A stretch of 23,631 bases of DNA from positions 1-23,631 of the forward strand of contig JARFRL010000475.1 in assembly GCA_029287275.1 (NCBI GenBank), given 5' to 3'. The notes below the pieces were generated by a model, which worked only from the letters and a program-made list of their open reading frames with translations, had not been told where the DNA came from and made no database searches. Numbering within the stretch: the stretch's first letter is position 1; each line of letters starts with the position of its first letter. The position numbers and the translations under genes are program-made. Source of the stretch: Pontiella desulfatans. Its GTDB lineage: Bacteria > Verrucomicrobiota > Kiritimatiellia > Kiritimatiellales > Pontiellaceae. Shown piece by piece: positions 5,913-14,063 of the stretch.

Positions 5913-8900
5913 TTACGCCGCGCCCATCCGCTTTTCCTCGTCCGAATCGCTTTCGGGCATGATGATCGCCGACGCGCCGCGTTTGAACGGTAGCGTGATC
6001 GTGAGCGCGGTGACGCCCGCGTCGCGGCGTTCCAGACTCGTTTCGCCGCCCATCATCGAGACGTACTGCCGCGCGAGGGTCAGACCGTACTTCATGTCGA
6101 TTCCGCTCTCCTCGCCGGACGCGAAAACGCCCGTAAGCAGTTTGTCGTTCGATTCCGCGGGGGTGTAGGTGAGCTCGAACGCGATGTCCATGATTCCATT
6201 CTCCGCGTTCAGGCGCGTGGCGTGAAGACCGACGCGCCCTTTCTCGACGCGGTCGATCGCGTAGCCGAGGAGAATCGAGAGGACTTTGCGCAGCTTGCCT
6301 TCGTCGGTATCGACCCACTTCGGCACGTTGCCGCCCGCCTGATACTGCGCGAAGCTCACCGCGAAGAAGAGTTTCTTCGTTTCGGCGCGATGGCAGAACT
6401 GATGGTCGATGTCGGTGATGAGCATGTGCAGGTCGCACTCGTCGGGTTCCACCTCGTCCGATCCGTCCGCGACATGCGTCAGTTCGGCGCGGTAATTCAT
6501 GGTGTCGATGAGCGTGCGGCAATGGAGGTTGGTCTTCGCGAGTTCCTTTTTCTGCTCGGCGGTCAAATTTTCGGCCTGTTCCATGATGACCGCGCTTTTC
6601 ACCACCGGATTGAGGGAGGCGCGCACGGCTTCGTCGAGCTCGTCGACCAACGCGCTGTTGGCCTTGAAGACTTCCTTGACCTCGGCGAGCGATTTCTTGA
6701 CTTCGAGCTGATGCTCTTCCTTGATGCCCGCGAGCTTCGTTTCGAGCTCCTCTAGCCGTTCGGTGGTTTTCGCCTGTTCTTCCTTCAGGTCGGCGAGCGC
6801 CTCGTCGCGGCGCACGACCGATTGCTCCGCCGCGATCAGTTGTTGCTTGAGCGATTCCTCGTTGAGCTTGAACTGCTCGATCTCGGCTTTGAGGTCTTGA
6901 GTTTGCTGGAGGATGAGCGCGTCGGCGTTGTCTTGACTCGCCTCGAACGCGAGCTGGGTCTCGCCCAGTTGACGCTCGGTTTGGGCGCGTTGATCGGCCG
7001 CGGCCTTGAGCGCGTCGTTGAGTTTGTTGAGCTCCTCGCGTTGGCTAACGACGCGGTCGGTCAGTTCGGCTTCCTTTTCCTTGAGGACTTTTTCCGCGTG
7101 CTGGTGCTTGCGCAGTTCCGCGTTCAGCTCGCCGGTCGCCCGGGCGACCAGGGCTTCCTGACTCTCCGAAAGTTCTTTGAGTTTGGTTTGCGATTCCTTG
7201 TAGGCGTCGACGACCTCCCGGTATTCCCGCGCCGTTTGGGTCAGGTCGGCGTCGCGTTCCTCCAGTCTGGACGCGACGACCTGCTTCTCGGACTTGAGAT
7301 CCTCGATTTTCGCGTTGAGATCCTCGCCGGCCTTGCGCGTCGCTTCCAATTGCAGCGTGAGCTGTTTGGTCGCCCGCTCGATGACTTCGTCGCGGTCGGA
7401 GGAGAGTTTCAGGAGGTTCGCTTCCGCTTCCGAAAGGGCGGTCTGCTTCGACTTGATTTCCTGACGGGATTGCTGAAGCTCGATCTCGCGGGCTTCCAAC
7501 GTCCGCTCGACGGATTTCTTCTCGTCGCGCACATCCTCAAGCTTGTGGTTCAAATCCTGGCCCGCCTTTTCAAGGGCGGCGAGTTGATGTTTAAGTTGGC
7601 CGGTCTCCTTCGCGAGCAGGCGGTCCTGATCGCCCGCGAGCTGCTTGAGCTCGGCCTGAATTTCCGCGAGGGCGGCTTCGGTTCGGCTCATTTCCTGGCG
7701 GGTCCGCTCCAGTTCCGCGTCGCGCGCTTTAAGCGTTTCCTGGAGCTGTTCGTTGTTTTGCTCGAGATCGCCGGCGAACTTGCGAAGTTTGACCTCGGCC
7801 AAGCGGATCTCCGCGATGTTCAGGTGCAGACGTTGCGTTTCGCGGTCGACCAGTTCCTGTTGCCGCTCGGTCAACTGCTCGAGTCGTTCCTCGATCTGCT
7901 GCTTCTCGACTTCGGCGCCTTCGCGGGCCTGTAGTTGCTCCGCGTATTCCTGGGCTTTCATTTGCAAGGTGGATTCGAGTTCCTGAATGCGTTTCTCGAG
8001 ATCCTTCTCGTGCTGGCGCAGCGCTTTCTCGCGGATCTGTTTCTTCGCGAGCTCCTGCTTGATGGTTTTGGTCTCTTCGTCGAGGCGCTGCGAGAATCGC
8101 TGGCGGAGTTCGTCGAGTTCTTCCATGCTTTGGATCAGTTTTTCGGCGGCGGCCTTGCGCTCGGCGACTTCGTTCTCGAGCTCGTCGGCGTGCTGATCGG
8201 TCATGCGCTTGATCTGCTCCCGCGCGGCGTCGAGGAATTCCGCGGTGCGTTTCAGGTTCTTCTCGGCTTTGGCGCGGGTCTGCCGTTCGGCGTTGAACGC
8301 CGATTCATGCTCGGTTTTCAGCTTGCCGATTTCCTCGTCGCGGTTGGCGGTGAGTTTTTCGAGTTCAACCACGCTGTTCGCCAGATGCGCGGCGGAGGCC
8401 TCGCGTTCGGAGATGGCCTTCTCAAGCTCTTGGGCGTGCTTTTCGGTCATGCTCGTGATCTTTTTCTGGGCGTCCTCGTAGAAGGCGCGGACGCGTTCGA
8501 GTTGTTTCTCGGCTTTGTCGCGGCCGTCCTGTTCGGCGTCGAAGAGTTGCTTGTGTTCGGTTTTCAGCCGTTCGATTTCCCGCTCGCTGGTGGAGGAGAG
8601 CTCGTTGAGTTCGCGGCGCGCTTTCTCGAGCGAGCGCTGCCCGGTCTCGAGACTGGTTTCGGCTTGTTCGCGGCGGCTGATTTCGCGCTCGTAGTGGGCG
8701 TTGAGCGCGGCGGTGTGCTCCTCGAGCTTGCGCAGCTCGTCTTCCTTGATGGCGATGAGTTCTTCCCACTTCCTGCGTTTATCGGTTTCCGCGTCGAGTT
8801 CCCTCAGGCGATCGGCCAACTGCCGTTGGAGTTGTTCCTGATGGGCGAGCAGGCTCTGTTCGCCGCGGCGCAGGGTTTCCTCGGCGCGCTTGCGTTCGTT

Positions 8901-10544
8901 CAGGTGCTCTTGGAACTCGTGTTCGCGGTTGGCGCGTTCGGCCTCGATCACCTTCATTTTCTGAATGGTTTCGGAGAGGGTGGTGGCGGTTCTTCCGTAA
9001 TCGACGCGCGATTGCGCCAGCTCGCCCTTGGTGTGTTTGAGCTGCTTTTCGAGTTCGCCGCGGTAGTGGCGCGTTTCCTCTTCCTTCTTCTTGCGGTCGG
9101 AGATATCGAACGAAAGCGCGATGACGCCTTCGACCAACTCCTCCTCGGAAACGAGCGGAGTCTGAATGGTTTCCATCCAGCCGCTTTTGCCGCGCGCCTC
9201 GAAGGTGCGTTCGGAGCGGTGTGATTTGCCGGATTTCATGGTGTCGATGGCGTTCTGATCGTGCTCGCGCGGCGTGGCGGGCATGACTTCGAAAATGGTT
9301 TTTCCGATCCACTCCTGCTGCGGAATACCGGTGCGGTCGGCCAGTTTTTTGCTCGCGTAGAGATAGCGGCAGCGGGTGTCCTTCACGTGCACGTCGGCCG
9401 GCAGGGAGTTGAGAACGCGCTTCATGAAATCGGCCTGGCTCGTCAGCTCGGCCTTCTCGCGTTTCTGCTGGCTGATGTTGCGCTGGGTTCCCCAGACGCC
9501 GACCAGTTTGTCGTCTTCGACGATGCCGACGACGTTGTTCGTCAGGTTCAAGCGGTTGCCGCTCGGGTCCTGCCGGACGGATTCGAGGTCGATCGATTTA
9601 TACCCGGCGTCGACGAACGACTGAATGGTTTCGTTGCTTCGGAAGGGGCCGCACCCGTTTTTAAGCTCGTTGATCGCCTTGCCGATCAGTTCCGATGGTT
9701 TCGCTCCATACATGGCCGCGAAGGTGTCGTTGCAGTCGGCGAGCGTCATCTCGTTCATGATGGTCTCGGCGACTTTCCCCGAATCCGACTCCATCGCGAC
9801 GGGGGCCTTGGGCTCGAGCCTGTAGAAGCCTTCGATGGTCTCGGAAACAAAGTGCTCGAAACGGGCGGTTTCCGCCTGATGAACCAGCTGTTGTTCGTGG
9901 AACGCGGTGACGTCGGAAACCCACCCGATGTAGCTTTCCACGTCCTTCTTGGCGTTGATTACTTTATTGGCGCGGCAAGTGACACGCACTTCCTTGCCTT
10001 TGGAAAGCGAGAAGCGGAAAGAGTGATTAAACGCCGCTTTGGTTTCGACGAACTCGTCCCACGCTTTGACGAAGTCCTCGCGGTCTTCCGGATGGATCGC
10101 GATTTCGATCCCTTCCTTCAGCGCCTTTTTGGGATAGAGGCCGGACATTTCCTGCAGGGCGGTGTTCACGAAGGTGCATTTGCCCGCGAGATCCATTTGG
10201 AACACGCCCACGTTGGCCTCGAACAGGATGTTGGAATAGCGCTCGGTGGTGGCTTTGTGCTCGCCCTTGGTGATTTCCAGCTGGTGGCTTGTTTCAACCA
10301 GACGCTGACGGGTGGTTCCGAGCTCGGCGGAGATATCGCTCAGCTCCTTGGCGGTGACATGGAAGCGCCGCTGAAAAAGGAAGAACATCATGATGGACGT
10401 GATCAGCAGGGCGCCGATGATGAGATAGGCCGTCATGCTCATTTCCACCGGAACGATGGCCGCGAGCCCCGTCGCCGCGGAGCTGTTTGAGGCCAACCCG
10501 AATAGAGCGCCGGTGAGCAAAAGATGTACGCGATAATGTTTCAT
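5913..10544 (-). CDS. Membrane PAS-PAS-PAS long coiled-coil protein with degenerate histidine kinase end
   Basis: This is a large inner-membrane signalling or scaffold protein of 1543 residues. It has a signal-peptide-like helix (about 5-24), a second hydrophobic helix (about 37-58, ending FLFQRR), and three PAS domains (about 103-217, 230-357 and 371-485). A charged, heptad-rich coiled coil of about 800 residues (about 490-1295) is rich in Glu, Leu, Lys and Gln with recurring E-R-E-A/T-L repeats. The C-terminal 250 residues align with the DHp and ATPase domains of histidine kinases but lack the key residues. The H-box His is Glu1305 in LDEAVRASLN, the N-box Asn is Tyr1428 in LLGYAIDRVEKG, and no DxGxG loop is seen. 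Phosphotransfer is therefore unlikely. AAGGCGGG precedes ATG 10544, with a sigma-54-type promoter upstream. The function is not known. Confidence 0.85.
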   Translation of the reverse strand: MKHYRVHLLLTGALFGLASNSSAATGLAAIVPVEMSMTAYLIIGALLITSIMMFFLFQRRFHVTAKELSDISAELGTTRQRLVETSHQLEITKGEHKATTERYSNILFEANVGVFQMDLAGKCTFVNTALQEMSGLYPKKALKEGIEIAIHPEDREDFVKAWDEFVETKAAFNHSFRFSLSKGKEVRVTCRANKVINAKKDVESYIGWVSDVTAFHEQQLVHQAETARFEHFVSETIEGFYRLEPKAPVAMESDSGKVAETIMNEMTLADCNDTFAAMYGAKPSELIGKAINELKNGCGPFRSNETIQSFVDAGYKSIDLESVRQDPSGNRLNLTNNVVGIVEDDKLVGVWGTQRNISQQKREKAELTSQADFMKRVLNSLPADVHVKDTRCRYLYASKKLADRTGIPQQEWIGKTIFEVMPATPREHDQNAIDTMKSGKSHRSERTFEARGKSGWMETIQTPLVSEEELVEGVIALSFDISDRKKKEEETRHYRGELEKQLKHTKGELAQSRVDYGRTATTLSETIQKMKVIEAERANREHEFQEHLNERKRAEETLRRGEQSLLAHQEQLQRQLADRLRELDAETDKRRKWEELIAIKEDELRKLEEHTAALNAHYEREISRREQAETSLETGQRSLEKARRELNELSSTSEREIERLKTEHKQLFDAEQDGRDKAEKQLERVRAFYEDAQKKITSMTEKHAQELEKAISEREASAAHLANSVVELEKLTANRDEEIGKLKTEHESAFNAERQTRAKAEKNLKRTAEFLDAAREQIKRMTDQHADELENEVAERKAAAEKLIQSMEELDELRQRFSQRLDEETKTIKQELAKKQIREKALRQHEKDLEKRIQELESTLQMKAQEYAEQLQAREGAEVEKQQIEERLEQLTERQQELVDRETQRLHLNIAEIRLAEVKLRKFAGDLEQNNEQLQETLKARDAELERTRQEMSRTEAALAEIQAELKQLAGDQDRLLAKETGQLKHQLAALEKAGQDLNHKLEDVRDEKKSVERTLEAREIELQQSRQEIKSKQTALSEAEANLLKLSSDRDEVIERATKQLTLQLEATRKAGEDLNAKIEDLKSEKQVVASRLEERDADLTQTAREYREVVDAYKESQTKLKELSESQEALVARATGELNAELRKHQHAEKVLKEKEAELTDRVVSQREELNKLNDALKAAADQRAQTERQLGETQLAFEASQDNADALILQQTQDLKAEIEQFKLNEESLKQQLIAAEQSVVRRDEALADLKEEQAKTTERLEELETKLAGIKEEHQLEVKKSLAEVKEVFKANSALVDELDEAVRASLNPVVKSAVIMEQAENLTAEQKKELAKTNLHCRTLIDTMNYRAELTHVADGSDEVEPDECDLHMLITDIDHQFCHRAETKKLFFAVSFAQYQAGGNVPKWVDTDEGKLRKVLSILLGYAIDRVEKGRVGLHATRLNAENGIMDIAFELTYTPAESNDKLLTGVFASGEESGIDMKYGLTLARQYVSMMGGETSLERRDAGVTALTITLPFKRGASAIIMPESDSDEEKRMGAA

Positions 10545-10583
10545 TTTTCCCGCCTTGTTTGGACATGTAATCGAACGATTAAA

Positions 10584-10599
10584 AGCATGTTACATGCCA
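10584..10599 (-). promoter_or_regulatory. Sigma-54 (-24/-12) promoter P1 for the PAS/coiled-coil gene
   Basis: The minus strand reads TGGCATGTAACATGCT. GG (10597-10598) and GC (10585-10586) are separated by exactly 10 bases, and the match to TGGCACG-N4-TTGCT is close. The expected start is about 12 bases downstream, leaving a leader of about 29 bases before ATG 10544. Bases after the -12 box (TTTTAATC) nearly repeat those of P3. A CATGTAA/TTACATG inverted repeat (10564-10570, 10590-10596) overlaps the element. Confidence 0.65.
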
Positions 10600-10660
10600 A
10601 TGGAGCCGACGAATCTCCGCGCGGGCGGGGCGCGGGGATGTTTGCCCGCGCCGCGCCGAA

Positions 10661-10719
10661 TAAAAGAACGGCGCGCCGTTTGGGGGCGCGCCGTTTCGTT
10701 TGCTCCCGACTGGGGGAGC
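10661..10719 (-). terminator. Tandem hairpins and terminator after the surface protein gene
   Basis: Reading the minus strand, a 6-bp hairpin (GCTCCC/GGGAGC, 10702-10719) comes first. It is followed by a 9-bp hairpin AACGGCGCG/CGCGCCGTT (10687-10695 with 10667-10675) and then CTTTTATT. The second hairpin with its T-rich tail is a normal intrinsic terminator. Transcription of the downstream PAS gene would then rely on its own promoter P1. Confidence 0.75.
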
Positions 10720-10737
10720 GTTCCATGTTTCGGGGAC

Positions 10738-11895
10738 TTATTTCTCTTCGGACTCGTCTTCCTTCTTGGCGCGTCGAAGCATGAGCATCGCGGCGCCAAG
10801 AAAGGCGACGTAGCTCACGATTTTCTGGCCTTCGGCCGGCGTCGGAACGGGCGCCGCCACCGGCGCGTTCGGCACGGGAGCGGTCGCGACGCCGGGGGCC
10901 GCGGGGGCGGAGCTTGTTCCGCGCATGTTTTTCAAGAGCGATTCCAGCTGTTTCGGCTGCGAGTTGAGCGCCGCGCTCGCGGACGAACCCGCCGCGACGC
11001 TGTCGATCGCGGCGATCAATTGTTCCTTGGTCTCGATGCTCGAACTATTGCGCTCGTCCTCGGCGCGGACGATCACCATTTTGTCCTGGATGATCGGGGT
11101 GGTGAGGCGGCAACCGGGCGCGGCCACGACGCGATCCTTGAGGATCAGTTGTTTCAGCGCGTCTTTCTTGCGCGAAATCGGCATGCTGTATTCGACGCGC
11201 AGCGTTCCGCCGTCGCCGATGATCAGCTTGCGGCTGGCATCCTCGAGGAAAACGTTGAAGGGGTTTTCTTTCGTTTCGAGACGCACCGTGCCGCCCTGAA
11301 TATGTATTTCGGCGGATCCGCCGCTCGCGGCTTTGGTCTGGAGTTCCAGACCGGTGACGCGGTAGGTGGAGCTGTCTTTCACGTAAACCTGCCCGGTGCC
11401 GGAACCCTGATTGCCGATGCTCAGCGAGCCGGTCACGTTGGCGCGGTCTTTCAGGGTGATCGATCCCTTCGAGGCCGACGTGCCGAAGTTTTTCGCGGAG
11501 AGGGCGACGCGGCCGTTGAGTGAAATGTTGTCGTTCAGCGTCATATTCGCGAAACCGGTCGCCGACGCGGGAATATTAACCGTGCGTTGATGGGGAACCG
11601 GATTCCACAAGTTGATGTTGCCATTCCCCTGAAGCGAGAGTTCCTCGCCATAGAGGTGCATGCCGTTGTTCAGCTGAATCGTGCTGTTGACCTGAATGAC
11701 GCTGGCGGAACCGCGGAAATGGGCCGCTTCGTCGCCGGAAGGCGCGTGGTTGAGTTTCCACTTGTACTGGTTGTTCCAGTCGTCCCCGGAGGCGTCGCCT
11801 CTCCAAGTATTAACCCCCGTCTGCGCGTTCGCCCCGGCGCCTCCCAGCGCCAGCGTGATCGCGATACCCCTTATTATATGGCTTTTCATTCTCAT
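10738..11895 (-). CDS. Secreted beta-strand-rich surface protein with C-terminal membrane tail
   Basis: This is a predicted cell-surface or periplasmic protein of 385 residues. A signal peptide (about 1-24, with GGAGANA before the cleavage site) leads into TWRGDASGDDWNNQYKWKLN, the W-rich opening seen in many PEP-CTERM or autotransporter-associated beta-strand proteins. Residues about 45-260 are short Asn/Ser/Thr/Gly-rich strands typical of a beta-solenoid. An Ala/Ser/Pro-rich spacer (about 300-350) ends in a hydrophobic segment SYVAFLGAAMLML (361-373) followed by RRAKK and an acidic tail. This is sorting-signal-like, but there is no PEP motif. AAGGAG lies 9 bases before ATG 11895 (ATG 11889 is an alternative). 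A sigma-54-type promoter stands directly upstream. The function is unknown; adhesion or envelope structure is an inference. Confidence 0.8.
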   Translation of the reverse strand: MRMKSHIIRGIAITLALGGAGANAQTGVNTWRGDASGDDWNNQYKWKLNHAPSGDEAAHFRGSASVIQVNSTIQLNNGMHLYGEELSLQGNGNINLWNPVPHQRTVNIPASATGFANMTLNDNISLNGRVALSAKNFGTSASKGSITLKDRANVTGSLSIGNQGSGTGQVYVKDSSTYRVTGLELQTKAASGGSAEIHIQGGTVRLETKENPFNVFLEDASRKLIIGDGGTLRVEYSMPISRKKDALKQLILKDRVVAAPGCRLTTPIIQDKMVIVRAEDERNSSSIETKEQLIAAIDSVAAGSSASAALNSQPKQLESLLKNMRGTSSAPAAPGVATAPVPNAPVAAPVPTPAEGQKIVSYVAFLGAAMLMLRRAKKEDESEEK

Positions 11896-11937
11896 TGGTT
11901 GGTTCTCCTTTTCCCTAACATTAACGGACGCATTTGA

Positions 11938-11953
11938 AGCAGGATGCGTGCCG
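11938..11953 (-). promoter_or_regulatory. Sigma-54 (-24/-12) promoter P2 for the surface protein gene
   Basis: The minus strand reads CGGCACGCATCCTGCT. GG (11951-11952) and GC (11939-11940) are 10 bases apart, and GGCACG is a perfect -24 core. The expected start near 11927 leaves a leader of about 32 bases to ATG 11895, which includes the AAGGAG ribosome site. It is divergent from P3. Confidence 0.65.
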
Positions 11954-11958
11954 ATCCG

Positions 11959-11997
11959 TCCGTGAATCAAATTCCGTGAAATTTATAAGGGAATTTG
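11959..11997. promoter_or_regulatory. Candidate activator or architectural-protein site between P2 and P3
   Basis: CAAATTCC (11968-11975) and GGAATTTG (11990-11997) form a perfect 8-bp inverted repeat with a 14-base AT-rich spacer. A direct repeat TCCGTGAA occurs at 11959-11966 and 11973-11980. The inverted repeat is centred near 11982, about 30 bases from the -24 GG of both divergent sigma-54 elements. Binding by an activator or IHF-like protein is inference. Confidence 0.45.
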
Positions 11998-12013
11998 GGG
12001 TTGGTCGAAAATG

Positions 12014-12029
12014 TGGCACGCGACATGCT
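12014..12029 (+). promoter_or_regulatory. Sigma-54 (-24/-12) promoter P3 for the three-gene operon
   Basis: The plus strand reads TGGCACGCGACATGCT. GG (12015-12016) and GC (12027-12028) are exactly 10 bases apart and the -24 core TGGCACG is perfect. The only core deviation is A for the first T of TTGCT. The expected start near 12040 leaves a leader of about 38 bases before ATG 12078. Confidence 0.75.
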
Positions 12030-12077
12030 TTAATCTCTGCCAGCTTCATCACATGTAAAAAGAAGGTTAGGGATAGG

Positions 12078-12842
12078 ATGAGTAACATGAATAAATATCT
12101 AATATCTAAAGATAGCGGCCAGATGCAGATTCCCTACGAGGACTACACGCTTCTCATGGAAAAGGTCAATCAGGTCGAGCACATGCGTCAAGTGAAGGCG
12201 TCGGTTGTCGCGGACCTTAGCGGTTTCCTGGGAGGGAAGTCGTCGGTTGACGCGATCGCTCAAAAAATAGAAAAGGCGAAAGCGACGGCCCCCGCGCCGA
12301 AACCCGCGCCGGCTCCTAAAGCGGCGCCAGAGGAACCCAAGGTTTCGATCGAATTCGCCGCCGCCAAGCCCGTCAAAAAGGAAAAACCGGTCGAACCCAT
12401 CGCCCCGGCGAAAAAGACGCCCGCCGCGGCGCGGGCCATGACCGAGGGCGTCGACGTGCCGCCCATCAAGAAAGACATCTCCATTCATTTCAATAAACAG
12501 GATGAATCCGGACGTCTCTTCAGCGTTTTCAAGCAGTATTACACCTGTCTGAACGACACGTGCGGCGGAACCGTTCGCGTCACGATGAAGGATGGATTCT
12601 GCAGCCTTTGGAATTATGATGAATGGGAAGAGTTCGCGTTCATCGATGTTTTCGAAGGCAACCTGCGCGTCGCCATCAATCCGCGCTACACGGATGAGCT
12701 GAAGTCGCTCGACTTCTGCGAGGTGCCGCGCCTGCTTTCCAGCCGCCGAAACCTGGTCTGCGTCCAGATCGACGACTTGAACAACACCATGCTCGCTGTA
12801 TTGGTAAAGGCTTTCGAAGAAGTCGGCCTGACCGCGAGCTAG
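12078..12842 (+). CDS. Unknown two-domain protein with Pro/Ala/Lys linker (operon gene 1)
   Basis: I do not recognise this 254-residue protein. It has three parts. Residues about 7-51 form a small module (two strands then a helix) containing GQMQIPYEDYTLLMEK. Residues about 64-130 form a flexible Ala/Pro/Lys/Glu-rich linker with APAPKPAPAPK. Residues about 134-254 form a globular domain with five cysteines, two of them in YYTCLNDTCGG, and the aromatic stretch FCSLWNYDEWEEFAF. No signal peptide or membrane helix is seen, so it is probably cytoplasmic. The N-terminal module is repeated as the stand-alone third gene of the operon. ATG 12078 follows AGGGATAGG; ATG 12087 with AGGAT upstream is an equally plausible start. 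It is the first gene behind sigma-54-type promoter P3, 21 bases before the next gene. Confidence 0.75.
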   Translation: MSNMNKYLISKDSGQMQIPYEDYTLLMEKVNQVEHMRQVKASVVADLSGFLGGKSSVDAIAQKIEKAKATAPAPKPAPAPKAAPEEPKVSIEFAAAKPVKKEKPVEPIAPAKKTPAAARAMTEGVDVPPIKKDISIHFNKQDESGRLFSVFKQYYTCLNDTCGGTVRVTMKDGFCSLWNYDEWEEFAFIDVFEGNLRVAINPRYTDELKSLDFCEVPRLLSSRRNLVCVQIDDLNNTMLAVLVKAFEEVGLTAS

Positions 12843-12863
12843 GACAGAATGGGGAGACATCAA

Positions 12864-14024
12864 ATGAATAAACAAAAAAACATGATTATGAGCGCGGCCG
12901 CGGCCGTGGTGCTTGTGGCGGTGAACGTGGGAGTGTTCATGGCGGCGGGCAAAGGCGCGATCGCGCCGATCAACAACATGCTGATGTGGGGCGCGTTCGT
13001 GGCGCTCAACATCGCGTCCATCCTATGGGCGGTCGGCATGCTTGGTTTGCACCCCCTCGTGGTATCCATATCCTACGTGGCGGGCGGCTTCCTCGCTTTT
13101 CAGGGCGTGCGTGGCATGAGCGGCGTCAGCGTCGCGGAAGTCACCACCGCGGGCGCCACCTACGGCGCGTTCGGCGCGCTCGCGATCGGCAACGCGACCA
13201 CGAAGGTGCGCCTGGCGTTCTTCGACAAAGCTCAAGTTCCGTTCATTTTCATCATCGTTGGCCTGCTCGTCATCGACGCGGTGCTCAACAGCCAGATCAC
13301 CAACGCCGGCGGAAGCGTGATGTTGAACGCCGTGGTGTTCCCGTTCGTTCTGGCGGGCGTGATCGTTGGGCTGCTTTGGTCGGTGCTCAATCGCTATGGC
13401 GTTGGCAAAAAGCCGAGCGAGGTGCTCGCCGAAGCCGACGCGTTCGCCGCGGCCTCCAGCATGGAGAAGGTGGAGGCCATCTCGTCCGATAAGCTGGTCA
13501 TCAAAATGCCCGAAGACGCCGTCGTCGCCAAGAAAGAGTCCGTGGCCAAGCCCGTCAAAAAGGTCGAGGTGGTCAAGCCGCTCGCGCCGGCCGCGAAGGC
13601 CAAACCCGCCCCGGTCGCGAAAGCGCCGAAGATCGAGCCGAAAAAGGAAGAAGAGTTCTTCCCGCTCGAGATCGACAAAGGCGAGGAAGTCGCGGAAACC
13701 GTGGAAGAACCCAACATTCTCGACATCATGGCGAACATCGAATCCGAACCCGCGAAGGCGGAAGCGTTTGAAGCGCCCACGTTCGACACGAGCCGATACG
13801 CTTCGCGTTCCATGGACGAGGACTCCGATGGAGGCGTCATGGTCAAGGAACCGGAAGTCGTCGTCGCCGAGCCCGAGCCCGCTCCGAAACCCGTCGTCGC
13901 CGCGCCCGAGCCCGAACCCGTCGTCGCCGAAGCCAAGCCCGAGCCTACGCCCGAGCCCGCGCCGAAAGAGAAGAGCGATGATTGGCTCGGGGGTCACCTC
14001 GATCTGTTGAATAAACTGAAGTAA
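12864..14024 (+). CDS. Unknown six-helix membrane protein with long acidic Pro-rich cytoplasmic tail (operon gene 2)
   Basis: I do not recognise this 386-residue protein. About six hydrophobic segments lie at roughly 8-28, 38-60, 62-83, 93-113, 125-143 and 152-175. A tail of about 210 residues is built of Ala, Pro, Glu, Lys and Val, with repeated EPEP/EPAP runs near 340-370. It ends in a distinct amphipathic peptide DDWLGGHLDLLNKLK (372-386), which may be a docking or interaction motif. The low-complexity tail resembles the linker of the upstream gene in composition, suggesting that the two proteins work at the same site. GGGGAG lies 7 bases before ATG 12864; an upstream in-frame ATG at 12849 overlaps that ribosome site and is less likely. 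The tail is probably cytoplasmic, but topology is inferred. Confidence 0.75.
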   Translation: MNKQKNMIMSAAAAVVLVAVNVGVFMAAGKGAIAPINNMLMWGAFVALNIASILWAVGMLGLHPLVVSISYVAGGFLAFQGVRGMSGVSVAEVTTAGATYGAFGALAIGNATTKVRLAFFDKAQVPFIFIIVGLLVIDAVLNSQITNAGGSVMLNAVVFPFVLAGVIVGLLWSVLNRYGVGKKPSEVLAEADAFAAASSMEKVEAISSDKLVIKMPEDAVVAKKESVAKPVKKVEVVKPLAPAAKAKPAPVAKAPKIEPKKEEEFFPLEIDKGEEVAETVEEPNILDIMANIESEPAKAEAFEAPTFDTSRYASRSMDEDSDGGVMVKEPEVVVAEPEPAPKPVVAAPEPEPVVAEAKPEPTPEPAPKEKSDDWLGGHLDLLNKLK

Positions 14025-14063
14025 AAAAAGAAAAAAACGGTTAAAAAACCAAGGAGAAAAGTC

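Noticed and set aside
6222..10490. Several long plus-strand open frames opposite the PAS/coiled-coil gene
   Set aside because: Leu/Phe/Gly-rich translations are the complement of Glu/Lys/Gln coiled-coil codons; no independent evidence.
10738..10830. PEP-CTERM sorting signal in the surface protein
   Set aside because: The spacer-helix-basic layout fits but there is no Pro-Glu-Pro motif before the helix.
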